A stretch of 7,262 nt of DNA. Origin: Propionibacteriaceae bacterium (lineage in GTDB: Bacteria > Actinomycetota > Actinomycetes > Propionibacteriales > Propionibacteriaceae). The position numbers were made by a program, and so were the translations under genes. The notes beneath the pieces are model-generated. The model was not told the origin of the DNA. It was given only the letters and a program-made list of their open reading frames with translations, and did no database searches. Position 1 is the stretch's first letter; every line of letters begins with the position of its first letter. Below, piece after piece: positions 1 through 6,031 of this stretch. The stretch is taken from NCBI GenBank assembly GCA_030544185.1, contig JAUNRO010000133.1, positions 975 to 8,236 on the forward strand. The letters run 5' to 3'.

Positions 1-1220
1 TCAACACGCTGCATCCCGAACTGGAACTCGACTCCCGGGACCGGATCGAGTCGTGCGCGATCCGCCAGAGCGCGGCGGACGCCCCCCCAACCCGGCGCGA
101 CCACCGGATCGCCGGCGGGATCTTCCAGATCGACGGCGAGCGGCTCCAGCGGCGGATGCGCGTCGAGACCGATATCACCGGGGAGCGGACGATGATCCCC
201 GAGCTGGCCGGGCAGCCACGCCCGGATCTGGTCCTGCTCAACGAGGGCGACCTCACCTTCGCCAAGATCCGGCTGGACGAGGACTCGCGCACCACGATGG
301 TCGAGCACATCGACCGGATCGATGACGAGCTCACCCGCAGCCTGCTGTGGGGCGCCGCGTGGGACCTGTGCCGCGACGGCGAGCTGCCGGTGGTCGACTA
401 TGTGTCGATGGTGCTGCGGGGGATCGCGGCGGAGACCGATCAGACCGCGGTCAGTCGCGCACTCGGCCAGGCCCAGACCGCGACGACGCTGTTCCTCGCG
501 CCCCGGCACCGGGGGCCCTACCAGGCGAAGCTGATCGCCGGGCTGGCCGGGCTGCTCCGGGACGCCGAGCCGGGCTCGGACCATCAACTGGCGTTCGCGC
601 GGGCCCTCGCCAGCGCGATCCACACCCCCGCCGGCGCTGCGCTGCTGCAGGGCTGGCTCGACGACCAGGAGGTGCCACAGGGGCTGCAGATCGACCAGGA
701 TCTGCGCTGGCACATGATCATCCAGCTCGCCCGGGTGGGCGCCATCGACGACGGCGGGATCTCCAGCGAGCTCGAGCGCGACAACACGCTCACCGGGGCC
801 GAACAGGCGGCGGGTGCCAGGGCCGCCCAGCCCACCGCCGCGGCGAAGGCCCGGGCCTGGCACCGGGCGACGGCCGACCCCACCATCCCCAACGAGACCC
901 ACCGCCAGATCTGCCTGCAGTTCGCCCATCCGGGCCAGGAGGAGCAGCTGCAGCTGTTCGCCAGCCCCTATTTCGAGCTCGCGGAGCGCATCTCGGCCAA
1001 GGCGGGCGTCTGGGCTCACCACGGCGTGCACCTCGCGCAGTCCGCGCTCCGGTATCTGTTCCCCACCGTGGTGGTCGATCAGGAATACATCCGGATCCTC
1101 GACGAGTGGCTCGTGGAGGCACCCCTGCAGGACTCGGTCCGCCGCATCATCGCCGAAGCCCGCGACGACGCCCAGCGCTCGCTGCGCGTGCGCCAGCGCA
1201 ACCGGGGGCTGCGGCGATGA
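1..1220 (+). CDS. pepN: Aminopeptidase N (M1 family), C-terminal half, 5'-truncated by window edge
   Basis: This frame is open from base 3 and ends at the TGA at 1218-1220, giving 405 visible residues. It matches the C-terminal half of actinobacterial aminopeptidase N, a cytosolic zinc metallopeptidase that removes N-terminal residues from peptides. The recognisable landmark is the stretch RPDLVLLNEGDLTFAKIRLD (visible residues about 76-95), which opens the all-helical ERAP1-like C-terminal domain filling the rest of the protein. The preceding residues form the small beta domain that links it to the catalytic core. The GAMEN exopeptidase motif and the HEXXH zinc site would lie upstream and are not in the window, so activity cannot be judged here. 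Full-length family members run to roughly 830-850 residues, so about half is missing. The internal ATG at 156 is not the real start, because the homologous sequence continues upstream of it. The stop overlaps the start of the Nif3 gene by four bases, suggesting co-transcription. Confidence 0.93.
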   Translation, partial: NTLHPELELDSRDRIESCAIRQSAADAPPTRRDHRIAGGIFQIDGERLQRRMRVETDITGERTMIPELAGQPRPDLVLLNEGDLTFAKIRLDEDSRTTMVEHIDRIDDELTRSLLWGAAWDLCRDGELPVVDYVSMVLRGIAAETDQTAVSRALGQAQTATTLFLAPRHRGPYQAKLIAGLAGLLRDAEPGSDHQLAFARALASAIHTPAGAALLQGWLDDQEVPQGLQIDQDLRWHMIIQLARVGAIDDGGISSELERDNTLTGAEQAAGARAAQPTAAAKARAWHRATADPTIPNETHRQICLQFAHPGQEEQLQLFASPYFELAERISAKAGVWAHHGVHLAQSALRYLFPTVVVDQEYIRILDEWLVEAPLQDSVRRIIAEARDDAQRSLRVRQRNRGLRR

Positions 1221-2362
1221 CGGCCACCGTGGCCGAGGTGGTCGCGCTCGTCGAACGCCACTATCCCCCGCGCAGCGCCGAGAGCTGGGACAAGGTCGGG
1301 CTGGTCTGCGGTGCCGCGGAGTGGCCGGTGACCTCGGTGCTGTTCACCGTCGATATCACCCCCGAGGTCGTCGCGGAGGCGATCGACCGGGGCGCGGATC
1401 TGATCGTCGCCCATCACCCCCTGCTGCTGCGCGGGGTGCATGGCGTCGACGGCGCGCACCCGAAGGGACGGATGCTGCTCGACCTGATCGGCCACCGGAT
1501 CGCCTGCTATGCCGCACACACCAACGCCGATATCGCGCCGGACGGTGTGTGTGTCGCCCTGGCCGAGACACTCGGGTTGACCGCGCTGGTCCAGCTCGAT
1601 CCCCGGCCGCTGCAGCGGCTGGACCAGATCGTGTGCTTCGTGCCGACCGACCACACCGACGCCTTGGTCGCCGCGTTGTCGGCCGCCGGCGCGGGGGTGC
1701 TGGGTGATTACGACCAATGCCACTTCCGCGTCACGGGGACGGGCTCGTTCCGTCCGCTGCCGGGTGCGAACCCGACGCTCGGCGAAGTCGGTGCCGTCGA
1801 GCAGGTCCCCGAGGATCGCGTGGAGCTGGTGCTCCCCCGCGGCCGCCGTGCCGCTGTCGTTGCCGCGCTGCGGGCCGCCCATCCCTATGAGGAGCCGGCC
1901 TTTCACGTGCTGGAGATCGCCCCGACCGACACCCACCACGGGATCGGCCGGATCGGTGAACTCACCGCGCCGGTGAGCGCCGCGGAGTTCGCCCAGCGGG
2001 TCGCGGATGCGCTCCCGGCCACTGTCTCGGGCGTACGCCTGGCCGGGCCGGCCGACCGAGAGATCCGGCGGGTTGCCGTCCTGGCCGGGGCCGGGGACTC
2101 GCATCTGGACACGGCCCGCGCGGCCGGGGTCGATGCCTATGTGACCTCGGACCTGCGCCACCATCCCGCCACCGAGGCGCGGGCCTGGGCGGATGCGCCC
2201 GTGCTGATCGATGTCGCCCACTGGGCGGCCGAATGGCCCTGGCTGCCGATCCTGTCGGATCTGGTCGGCGCACAATGGCCGGAACTCACCCGGCAGGTGT
2301 CAAAGATCAGGACCGACGCGTGGGGGGCACGGTTCGATCCGGTCAGTCCTCGTCGGTCGTGA
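1217..2362 (+). CDS. Nif3/YbgI-family dinuclear metal-centre protein with PII-like insert domain
   Basis: This 381-residue protein belongs to the Nif3-like (DUF34) family of toroidal hexamers with a two-metal site in each subunit. GTP cyclohydrolase-I-type 2 is a common database name, but the physiological role is unsettled. The expected ligands are all visible: the pair H66-H67 in VAHHPLLLRG, D105 in AAHTNAD, and H335 plus E339 in DVAHWAAE. A further family signature, GAGDSHLDTARAAGVDAYVTSD, appears ahead of the last motif. Residues about 136-236 form the extra PII/CutA-like domain (including HPYEEPAF) between the two halves of the Nif3 fold. This explains why it is longer than the roughly 250-residue E. 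coli YbgI. I chose ATG 1217 because it overlaps the pepN stop as ATGA, has a G-rich stretch at about 1204-1208, and begins where Nif3 homology begins. The open frame continues upstream only as a shadow of pepN. The last 20 bases overlap the convergent DUF5130 gene. Confidence 0.93.
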   Translation: MTATVAEVVALVERHYPPRSAESWDKVGLVCGAAEWPVTSVLFTVDITPEVVAEAIDRGADLIVAHHPLLLRGVHGVDGAHPKGRMLLDLIGHRIACYAAHTNADIAPDGVCVALAETLGLTALVQLDPRPLQRLDQIVCFVPTDHTDALVAALSAAGAGVLGDYDQCHFRVTGTGSFRPLPGANPTLGEVGAVEQVPEDRVELVLPRGRRAAVVAALRAAHPYEEPAFHVLEIAPTDTHHGIGRIGELTAPVSAAEFAQRVADALPATVSGVRLAGPADREIRRVAVLAGAGDSHLDTARAAGVDAYVTSDLRHHPATEARAWADAPVLIDVAHWAAEWPWLPILSDLVGAQWPELTRQVSKIRTDAWGARFDPVSPRRS

Positions 2363-2735
2363 CGTGCAGCGTCTCGGGCGCGCGTGCCTCGCGGCCCAGT
2401 TGCATGATGCCGGCGCTCAGCCCGCCCACAAGGTCACCCGCGGCGAAGCTGGACCGCATGCCGACGGCGGCGAGACTGCACTCACCATCGGGCAGGACCC
2501 GGCGGGCCAGGTGACCGGTCACGATCTCCAGGACGCGGGCCTCGGGATCGCACATGACGAGCACGGCACGCTCCGGATCCTCCAGGGAGGCATGCAGGCC
2601 CTCGGCGAACGCACGCGGATCACCGTCGCCGGCACCCACATAGACGGAGAAACCGAGACCGGAGTCCTGCTCGGCCATGCGGACCGCGCGCTTGAGGTCC
2701 TCGGTCTGGTTCGGGGTCAGATCACCAGCGGACAC
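2343..2735 (-). CDS. DUF5130 family protein (small TPM-like cytosolic protein)
   Basis: This 130-residue protein is recognised as the actinobacterial DUF5130 family, of unknown function. Its core is typical: GLGFSVYVG (about 26-34), DPRAFAEGLHASL (39-51), AVLVMCDPEARVLEIVTG (57-74) and MRSSFAAGDLVGG (93-105). The alternating strand/helix pattern resembles TPM-type domains, but I infer no enzymatic activity. There is no signal peptide or membrane segment. The start is GTG at 2735-2733, supported by a GGGAGG ribosome binding site five bases upstream; the first ATG (residue 20) would cut into the domain's first helix. The start overlaps the end of the upstream membrane-protein gene by 14 bases, so translation is probably coupled. 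The 3' end overlaps the Nif3 gene tail by 20 bases on the other strand. From memory, DUF5130 genes often lie near pepN in actinobacteria, which fits this neighbourhood. Confidence 0.88.
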   Translation of the reverse strand: MSAGDLTPNQTEDLKRAVRMAEQDSGLGFSVYVGAGDGDPRAFAEGLHASLEDPERAVLVMCDPEARVLEIVTGHLARRVLPDGECSLAAVGMRSSFAAGDLVGGLSAGIMQLGREARAPETLHVTTDED

Positions 2736-3048
2736 TTGCGCCTCCCGTCGTCGTTTCCTGTGCCTGGCCGCCCTCGGTCAGCGCGCGGCGCGCGGTCGAG
2801 GTGGCCACTTGCTTGTCGGTGCTGGTCTGTCCGAGCCACAGCGGCTCGGACACCCGGACATCGCTGCCCCGGCCCCGGCGGATCAGGGTCCCGGAGAAGG
2901 CCAGCAGCCCGACGATCGCCATGATCGCGAAGGGAATCCCGACCAGGACCAGCAGTTCCTGGACAACCGTGGGGGCCTCGGCCGACGCGGGCCAGCCGGG
3001 GAACTGGCCCCCTGTCAATGGGACTAGCATGCTGGAGAGATCGCTCAT
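2722..3048 (-). CDS. Small single-pass membrane protein, possibly aa3 cytochrome oxidase subunit CtaJ-like
   Basis: This 108-residue protein has a short N-terminal segment (1-30) and one clear membrane helix at about 31-56 ([20 protein letters not shown] and onward). The helix is followed by an RRGRG stretch, which by the positive-inside rule suggests a cytoplasmic C-terminus. A conserved-looking EPLWLGQ motif sits at 68-74. The tail (75-108) is polar and low in hydrophobics, ending GGASVRW. A single N-terminal helix, a Trp-containing motif just after it, and adjacency to a DUF5130 gene resemble what I remember of the actinobacterial protein named CtaJ, an accessory subunit of the aa3 oxidase/bcc supercomplex. 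That identity is an inference from size, topology and recalled gene order, not from a decisive motif. ATG 3048 is the first start after the divergent promoter region, with a weak GGTAGG four bases upstream. The same frame stays open far upstream, antisense to pyrR, but that part is a shadow. A second in-frame ATG (Met7) lacks a ribosome binding site. Confidence 0.78.
   Translation of the reverse strand: MSDLSSMLVPLTGGQFPGWPASAEAPTVVQELLVLVGIPFAIMAIVGLLAFSGTLIRRGRGSDVRVSEPLWLGQTSTDKQVATSTARRALTEGGQAQETTTGGASVRW
2741..2746 (-). promoter_or_regulatory. Ribosome binding site deciding the GTG start of the DUF5130 gene
   Basis: Read on the minus strand, the sequence is GGGAGG followed by the five-base spacer CGCAA and then GTG. 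It lies inside the coding region of the upstream membrane-protein gene. It is a strong Shine-Dalgarno match and the main reason for choosing GTG at 2735 over a later ATG. Confidence 0.75.
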
Positions 3049-3129
3049 GGGGCCTACCGTAGTCCAGATGACACCGCTCGGCACGCCGGTGGTGACCGGT
3101 CGGTCGCGCCCCGCCGCCGAGGAGACCTG
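3049..3129. promoter_or_regulatory. Divergent intergenic region: promoters of the membrane-protein/DUF5130 pair and of the pyr operon
   Basis: These 81 bases separate two divergent gene starts, so they or the flanking codons must hold both promoters. The best -10-like site is a nearly symmetrical CTACCGTAG at 3054-3062. On the + strand it offers TACCGT (3055-3060), and on the - strand TACGGT (3061-3056). Usual spacing would put the - strand transcript start at about 3049, giving an almost leaderless mRNA, and the + strand start at about 3067, giving a leader of about 63 bases for pyrR. No convincing -35 boxes are visible on either strand, which is common in high-GC actinobacteria, so the promoter positions are tentative. 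Confidence 0.3.
3072..3100 (+). other. Competing hairpins in the pyrR leader, candidate PyrR/translational control element
   Basis: Two small stems share bases here and cannot form together. Stem A pairs CACCG (3072-3076) with CGGTG (3087-3091) around a ten-base loop. Stem B pairs CCGGT (3086-3090) with ACCGG (3095-3099) around GGTG, extendable by a G-U pair (3085 with 3100). The pyrR ribosome binding site GAGGAG (3119-3124) lies about 20 bases downstream. In actinobacteria such as Mycobacterium smegmatis, PyrR is known to repress pyr translation by binding leader RNA, so a structured leader is expected. I cannot see the full PyrR-binding loop consensus, so the role is inferred. Confidence 0.3.
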
Positions 3130-3738
3130 ATGACCGACGACACCGTCCCACCGAGCCCGGAGTCCACTCCCCCGGCCGATCCACCCGCGCACTCCGTGCT
3201 GGACGCCGGTGAGATCGGCCGGGCGATCACCCGCATGGCCCACGAGATCCTGGAGACGAATCACGGATCGGACAAGCTGCTGCTGTTGGGCATCCCGACC
3301 CGAGGCGTACCCCTCGCGAAGCGTCTCGCCGCCGCCATCGACCGCGCCGCGGACCAGCCCGAGGGCACGACGCCGGTCGGCCAGCTGGACATCACGATGT
3401 ATCGCGACGACCTGCGCCAGCACCCCACCCGCTCGGTCGGTCGGACACACCTGCCGCTGTCGCTCGACGGGGCGACCGTCGTCCTCGTCGACGATGTCCT
3501 CTATTCCGGGCGCTCGGTCTCGGCGGCGCTGGACGCGCTGAAGGACATCGGGCGGCCGCTGGTGGTCCGGCTGGCGGTGCTGGTGGACCGCGGGCACCGC
3601 GAGTTGCCGATCCGGGCTGATCACGTGGGCAAGAACCTGCCGACCTCGTCCTCGGAGCGCGTCCGGGTGCGACTGGAGGAGCACGACGGGTCGACCGAGG
3701 TGACGATCAGCCGGCCGACCGAAGGAGCGACCCGATGA
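3130..3738 (+). CDS. pyrR: PyrR, uracil-responsive regulator of the pyr operon / uracil phosphoribosyltransferase-like protein
   Basis: This 202-residue protein belongs to the PyrR branch of the type I phosphoribosyltransferases. The PRPP loop [13 protein letters not shown] is at 117-129. [13 protein letters not shown] (51-63) and the flexible-loop region DITMYRDDL (87-95) precede it, and the PyrR signature [19 protein letters not shown] (153-171) follows. In this family UMP/UTP-bound PyrR binds pyr leader RNA and lowers expression; some members also make UMP from uracil and PRPP. About 21 Pro/Ser/Thr-rich residues precede the conserved fold, so the protein is longer than the 181-residue Bacillus form; such extensions appear in actinobacterial PyrR. 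ATG 3130 is chosen because GAGGAG sits five bases upstream and the start follows a divergent intergenic region; a shorter GTG start at Val23 is possible but lacks an equally clear site. As first gene of the operon it would control its own synthesis. Its stop overlaps the pyrB start as ATGA. Confidence 0.95.
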   Translation: MTDDTVPPSPESTPPADPPAHSVLDAGEIGRAITRMAHEILETNHGSDKLLLLGIPTRGVPLAKRLAAAIDRAADQPEGTTPVGQLDITMYRDDLRQHPTRSVGRTHLPLSLDGATVVLVDDVLYSGRSVSAALDALKDIGRPLVVRLAVLVDRGHRELPIRADHVGKNLPTSSSERVRVRLEEHDGSTEVTISRPTEGATR

Positions 3739-4688
3739 AGCACCTGCTGTCCGCAGCCGACCTGGCCCGCGCCGAGATCGACTCGATCCTGGATCTGGCC
3801 GAGGAAATGTCGGAGGTCCAGCGCCGGCCCATCAAGAAGCTGCCCACCCTGCGCGGGCGTACGGTCGTGAATCTGTTCTTCGAGGACTCGACGCGCACAC
3901 GGTCGTCGTTCGAGATCGCCGGGAAGTGGCTGTCAGCCGATGTGATCAACGTTTCCGGAAAGGGCTCCTCGGTCTCCAAGGGTGAGTCGCTGCGCGACAC
4001 CGTCCAGGTGATCGACGCGATGGGCGTGGACGGGATGGTCATCCGCCACTCCGCCTCCGGCGCCCCGGCGCAGGCCGCCGGCTGGATCCGGGGCTCGGTG
4101 GTCAACGCGGGTGACGGCACCCACGAGCACCCGACCCAGGCGCTGCTGGATGCGTTGTCGATGCGCCGGCACTTCCGGGCGCTGCCGGGCGGTTTCGACG
4201 ATGACTGGTCGACCAGGACCATCGCGATCACCGGCGACCTGACGCACTCCCGGGTCGTGCGCAGCAATGTGCTGCTGCTGCGCACACTGGGGGCGAAGGT
4301 GGTGCTGGTGGCCCCGCCGACGCTGCTGCCGTCGGGAGTGGACACGTGGCCGGCCGAGGTGTCCACCGATCTGGACGCGGTGCTGAGCGAGGTCGATGCC
4401 GCCATGATGCTGCGGGTCCAGCGCGAGCGAATGGCGGGCGGCTATTTCCCGACGCCGCGGGAATACACGATCGGTTATGGCCTGACCAACGACCGGCTGG
4501 GGCTGTTGCGGCCCGAGGCGGCGATCCTGCATCCCGGCCCGGTCAACCGGGGGCTGGAGATGGCGGCCGATGTGGCCGATTCCGCGGCCTCGCGGATTCT
4601 CGACCAGGTGGCCGCCGGCGTGGCGGTGCGGATGAGTGTGCTCTATCACGTCTTGGGTGGGGCCGATGAGATGGGAGTGACTTCATGA
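3735..4688 (+). CDS. pyrB: Aspartate carbamoyltransferase catalytic subunit
   Basis: This 317-residue cytosolic enzyme condenses carbamoyl phosphate with L-aspartate to N-carbamoyl-L-aspartate, the committed step of pyrimidine synthesis. The carbamoyl-phosphate domain carries [13 protein letters not shown] (48-60), with S52-T53-R54-T55-R56 binding the phosphate. The 80s loop [14 protein letters not shown] (75-88) has the Lys that reaches into the neighbouring active site, and HPTQALLD (132-139) follows. The aspartate domain has [12 protein letters not shown] (167-178) and the substrate-loop motif [11 protein letters not shown] (265-275). Length and motifs match trimeric catalytic subunits, and no key residue is missing. 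No pyrI regulatory gene is adjacent, as is usual in actinobacteria, so control is expected through PyrR rather than allosteric chains. GAAGGAG lies seven bases before ATG 3735, and four-base overlaps join it to pyrR and pyrC. Confidence 0.97.
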   Translation: MKHLLSAADLARAEIDSILDLAEEMSEVQRRPIKKLPTLRGRTVVNLFFEDSTRTRSSFEIAGKWLSADVINVSGKGSSVSKGESLRDTVQVIDAMGVDGMVIRHSASGAPAQAAGWIRGSVVNAGDGTHEHPTQALLDALSMRRHFRALPGGFDDDWSTRTIAITGDLTHSRVVRSNVLLLRTLGAKVVLVAPPTLLPSGVDTWPAEVSTDLDAVLSEVDAAMMLRVQRERMAGGYFPTPREYTIGYGLTNDRLGLLRPEAAILHPGPVNRGLEMAADVADSAASRILDQVAAGVAVRMSVLYHVLGGADEMGVTS

Positions 4689-5953
4689 CGGACCTGTTGA
4701 TCACGGGCGCGCGCCTGATCGGTGGCGAGCCCGGGGACCTGCTGGTCCGTGACGGGGTCTTCGCCGATCCGGCCTCGGCGGGCTCGGAGGTGGAGCGGAT
4801 CGGTGCGGACGGCTTGATCGCGCTGCCGGGTCTGGTCGATTCCCACTGTCACCTCCGCGAGCCGGGCCGGGAGGATGCGGAAACGATCGAATCGGGTACG
4901 CGGGCGGCGGCGCGGCGCAGCTATACCGCCGACCTCGCCAGGGCGAACGTCAACCCAGTCACCGACACCGCGGAGGCGGTGCGGAACATGACCGAGATCG
5001 CGGCGGAAACCGCGTCCGCGCTCGTCGCACCCGTCGGGGCCGTCACCAAGGGGCTGCACGGTGAGGAGCTCGCGGAGCTCGGGCTGATGGCCCGGGCCGG
5101 GGTGCGGATGGTCTCCGACGACGGCCGGTGCGTGCACGACTCGCAGGTGATGCGGCGGGCGCTGGAATATGTCCGGGCGTTCGACGGCGTGATCGCGCAG
5201 CATGCACAGGATCCGCGGCTGGCCGGGCCCGGGGCGTGCTGCCACGAGGGAGAGATCTCGGGGCGGCTCGGGCTGGGCGGCTGGCCAGCGGTCGCGGAGT
5301 CGGTGATCGTCGCGCGCGATGTGCAGCTGGCGGAGCTGACGGGCTCGCGCTATCACGTGTGCCATGTGTCCACCGCGGAGTCGGTGGAGGTGATTCGCTG
5401 GGCGAAGGCGCGGGGGATCAAGGTGACCGCGGAGGTGACCCCGCACCATCTGCTGCTCACGACCTCGGCGGTCGAGGGCTATGACCCGACGTTCAAGGTC
5501 AATCCCCCGCTGCGGCCCGATGAGCATGTCGAGGCGCTGCGGGAGGCGCTGGCCGACGGGACCATCGACTGCGTCGGGACCGATCACGCGCCCCATGCCT
5601 CGCACGACAAGGACCACGCCTTCGCGGACGCGGCGTTCGGGATGACCGGGCTGGAGGCGTCCCTGGCGGTCGTGATGGACACGATGGTCGCCACGGGCAG
5701 GCTCGACTGGGCCGGGGTCGCCGAGCGGATGGCGTACGCCCCGGCGCGCATCGCCGGGCTCACCGGTCAGGGGCAGGGTCTCGAGGTGGGTCAGCCGGCC
5801 AACCTGGTGCTCGTCGATCCCGAGCGGCGGGCGGTCGTGGACCGAGCTCGGACCGCATCGAAGTCGCGGAACAACCCCTATCACGGGCGCGACCTGCCCG
5901 ATCCCGTCCGGCTGACGCTGTGGGCCGGGAAAGCGACGTACCGGGATCTGTAA
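4685..5953 (+). CDS. pyrC: Dihydroorotase (type I, zinc amidohydrolase), with divergent N-terminal barrel strand
   Basis: This 422-residue enzyme of the amidohydrolase superfamily cyclises N-carbamoyl-aspartate to dihydroorotate, the step after PyrB. The metal site is complete: H54 and H56 in [11 protein letters not shown]146 in SDDG, H173 in AQHAQD, H227 in HVCHVS and the catalytic D300 in GTDHAPH. R58 of HCHLR and NPPLR (273-277) are expected substrate contacts. The C-terminal NNPYHGR and the small beta domain are normal. The length fits actinobacterial type I enzymes. The start at ATG 4685 overlaps the pyrB stop and has GGGAG seven bases upstream. The oddity is residues 77-92, where families usually read close to xGGYTAVxAMANTxPV. 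Here it reads [16 protein letters not shown], losing the Gly pair and putting Asp and Arg into a hydrophobic strand, though N88 is kept. Frame is intact throughout, so this is not a simple frameshift. Type I dihydroorotases can complex with PyrB (as in Aquifex), which tight gene coupling would suit. Confidence 0.95.
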   Translation: MTDLLITGARLIGGEPGDLLVRDGVFADPASAGSEVERIGADGLIALPGLVDSHCHLREPGREDAETIESGTRAAARRSYTADLARANVNPVTDTAEAVRNMTEIAAETASALVAPVGAVTKGLHGEELAELGLMARAGVRMVSDDGRCVHDSQVMRRALEYVRAFDGVIAQHAQDPRLAGPGACCHEGEISGRLGLGGWPAVAESVIVARDVQLAELTGSRYHVCHVSTAESVEVIRWAKARGIKVTAEVTPHHLLLTTSAVEGYDPTFKVNPPLRPDEHVEALREALADGTIDCVGTDHAPHASHDKDHAFADAAFGMTGLEASLAVVMDTMVATGRLDWAGVAERMAYAPARIAGLTGQGQGLEVGQPANLVLVDPERRAVVDRARTASKSRNNPYHGRDLPDPVRLTLWAGKATYRDL

Positions 5954-5959
5954 CCATCA

Positions 5960-5971
5960 GGTGAGATCACC
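5960..5971. repeat. Short inverted repeat GGTGA-GA-TCACC after pyrC
   Basis: Two perfect five-base arms, GGTGA (5960-5964) and TCACC (5967-5971), flank a two-base centre, starting six bases after the pyrC stop. The spacing is too tight for a good RNA hairpin, as only about four pairs could form. The perfect dyad looks more like a DNA-binding site. It lies about 60 bases upstream of the next gene's start, so it could be an operator for that gene, but there is no direct support. Confidence 0.3.
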
Positions 5972-5972
5972 G

Positions 5973-5992
5973 TGTCCCCATTTGAGGGGACA
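5973..5992 (+). terminator. Candidate terminator of the pyrRBC operon
   Basis: TGTCCCC (5973-5979) and GGGGACA (5986-5992) form a perfect seven-pair stem around the loop ATTTGA, 20 bases after the pyrC stop. A short T run (TTTT, 5999-6002) follows six bases after the stem rather than directly. That makes it a weak or atypical intrinsic terminator, of a kind common in high-GC actinobacteria. The position at the boundary between the pyr operon and an unrelated gene supports the call. Confidence 0.5.
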
Positions 5993-6015
5993 ACTGCGTT
6001 TTCGAAGGCAAACTC

Positions 6016-6025
6016 TACCTAGCCT
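6016..6025 (+). promoter_or_regulatory. Possible -10 element giving a leaderless transcript for the membrane-anchored helical protein gene
   Basis: TACCTA (6016-6021) and the overlapping TAGCCT (6020-6025) match the minimal TAnnnT/TAnnnA pattern. From TAGCCT the usual distance puts the transcript start at about 6032, the A of the gene's ATG. There is no Shine-Dalgarno sequence in the 20 bases before that ATG, which fits a leaderless mRNA. No clear -35 is visible. Confidence 0.3.
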
Positions 6026-6031
6026 GTCGGC

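Noticed and set aside
347..1216. Upstream in-frame extension of the Nif3 reading frame to an ATG at 347
   Set aside because: The extension overlaps pepN in another frame, is Arg/Pro/Gly-rich as expected from a high-GC shadow, and Nif3 homology begins only at 1217.
1079..2275. 398-codon open frame on the minus strand across nif3
   Set aside because: It is antisense to a clear conserved gene, its composition is Arg/Gly/His-rich, no domain is recognisable, and it follows from codon bias on the opposite strand.
3013..3018. Perfect TTGACA on the minus strand
   Set aside because: It lies inside the small membrane-protein coding region, and no AT-rich -10 follows at the right distance.
3049..3684. 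Long upstream part of the minus-strand frame that contains the small membrane protein
   Set aside because: It lies antisense to pyrR and crosses the divergent promoter region. The real protein starts at 3048, where the membrane-protein pattern begins.
4905..4960. Compensating double frameshift as explanation of the odd PyrC segment
   Set aside because: I translated the two alternative frames through this stretch. Neither recovers the GGYT...MANT motif, whereas the current frame keeps Y80, T81, N88 and P91 in register.
4646..5884. 412-codon open frame on the minus strand across pyrC
   Set aside because: It is antisense to well-conserved pyrC motifs, is very rich in Arg, His and Pro, and has no plausible domain.
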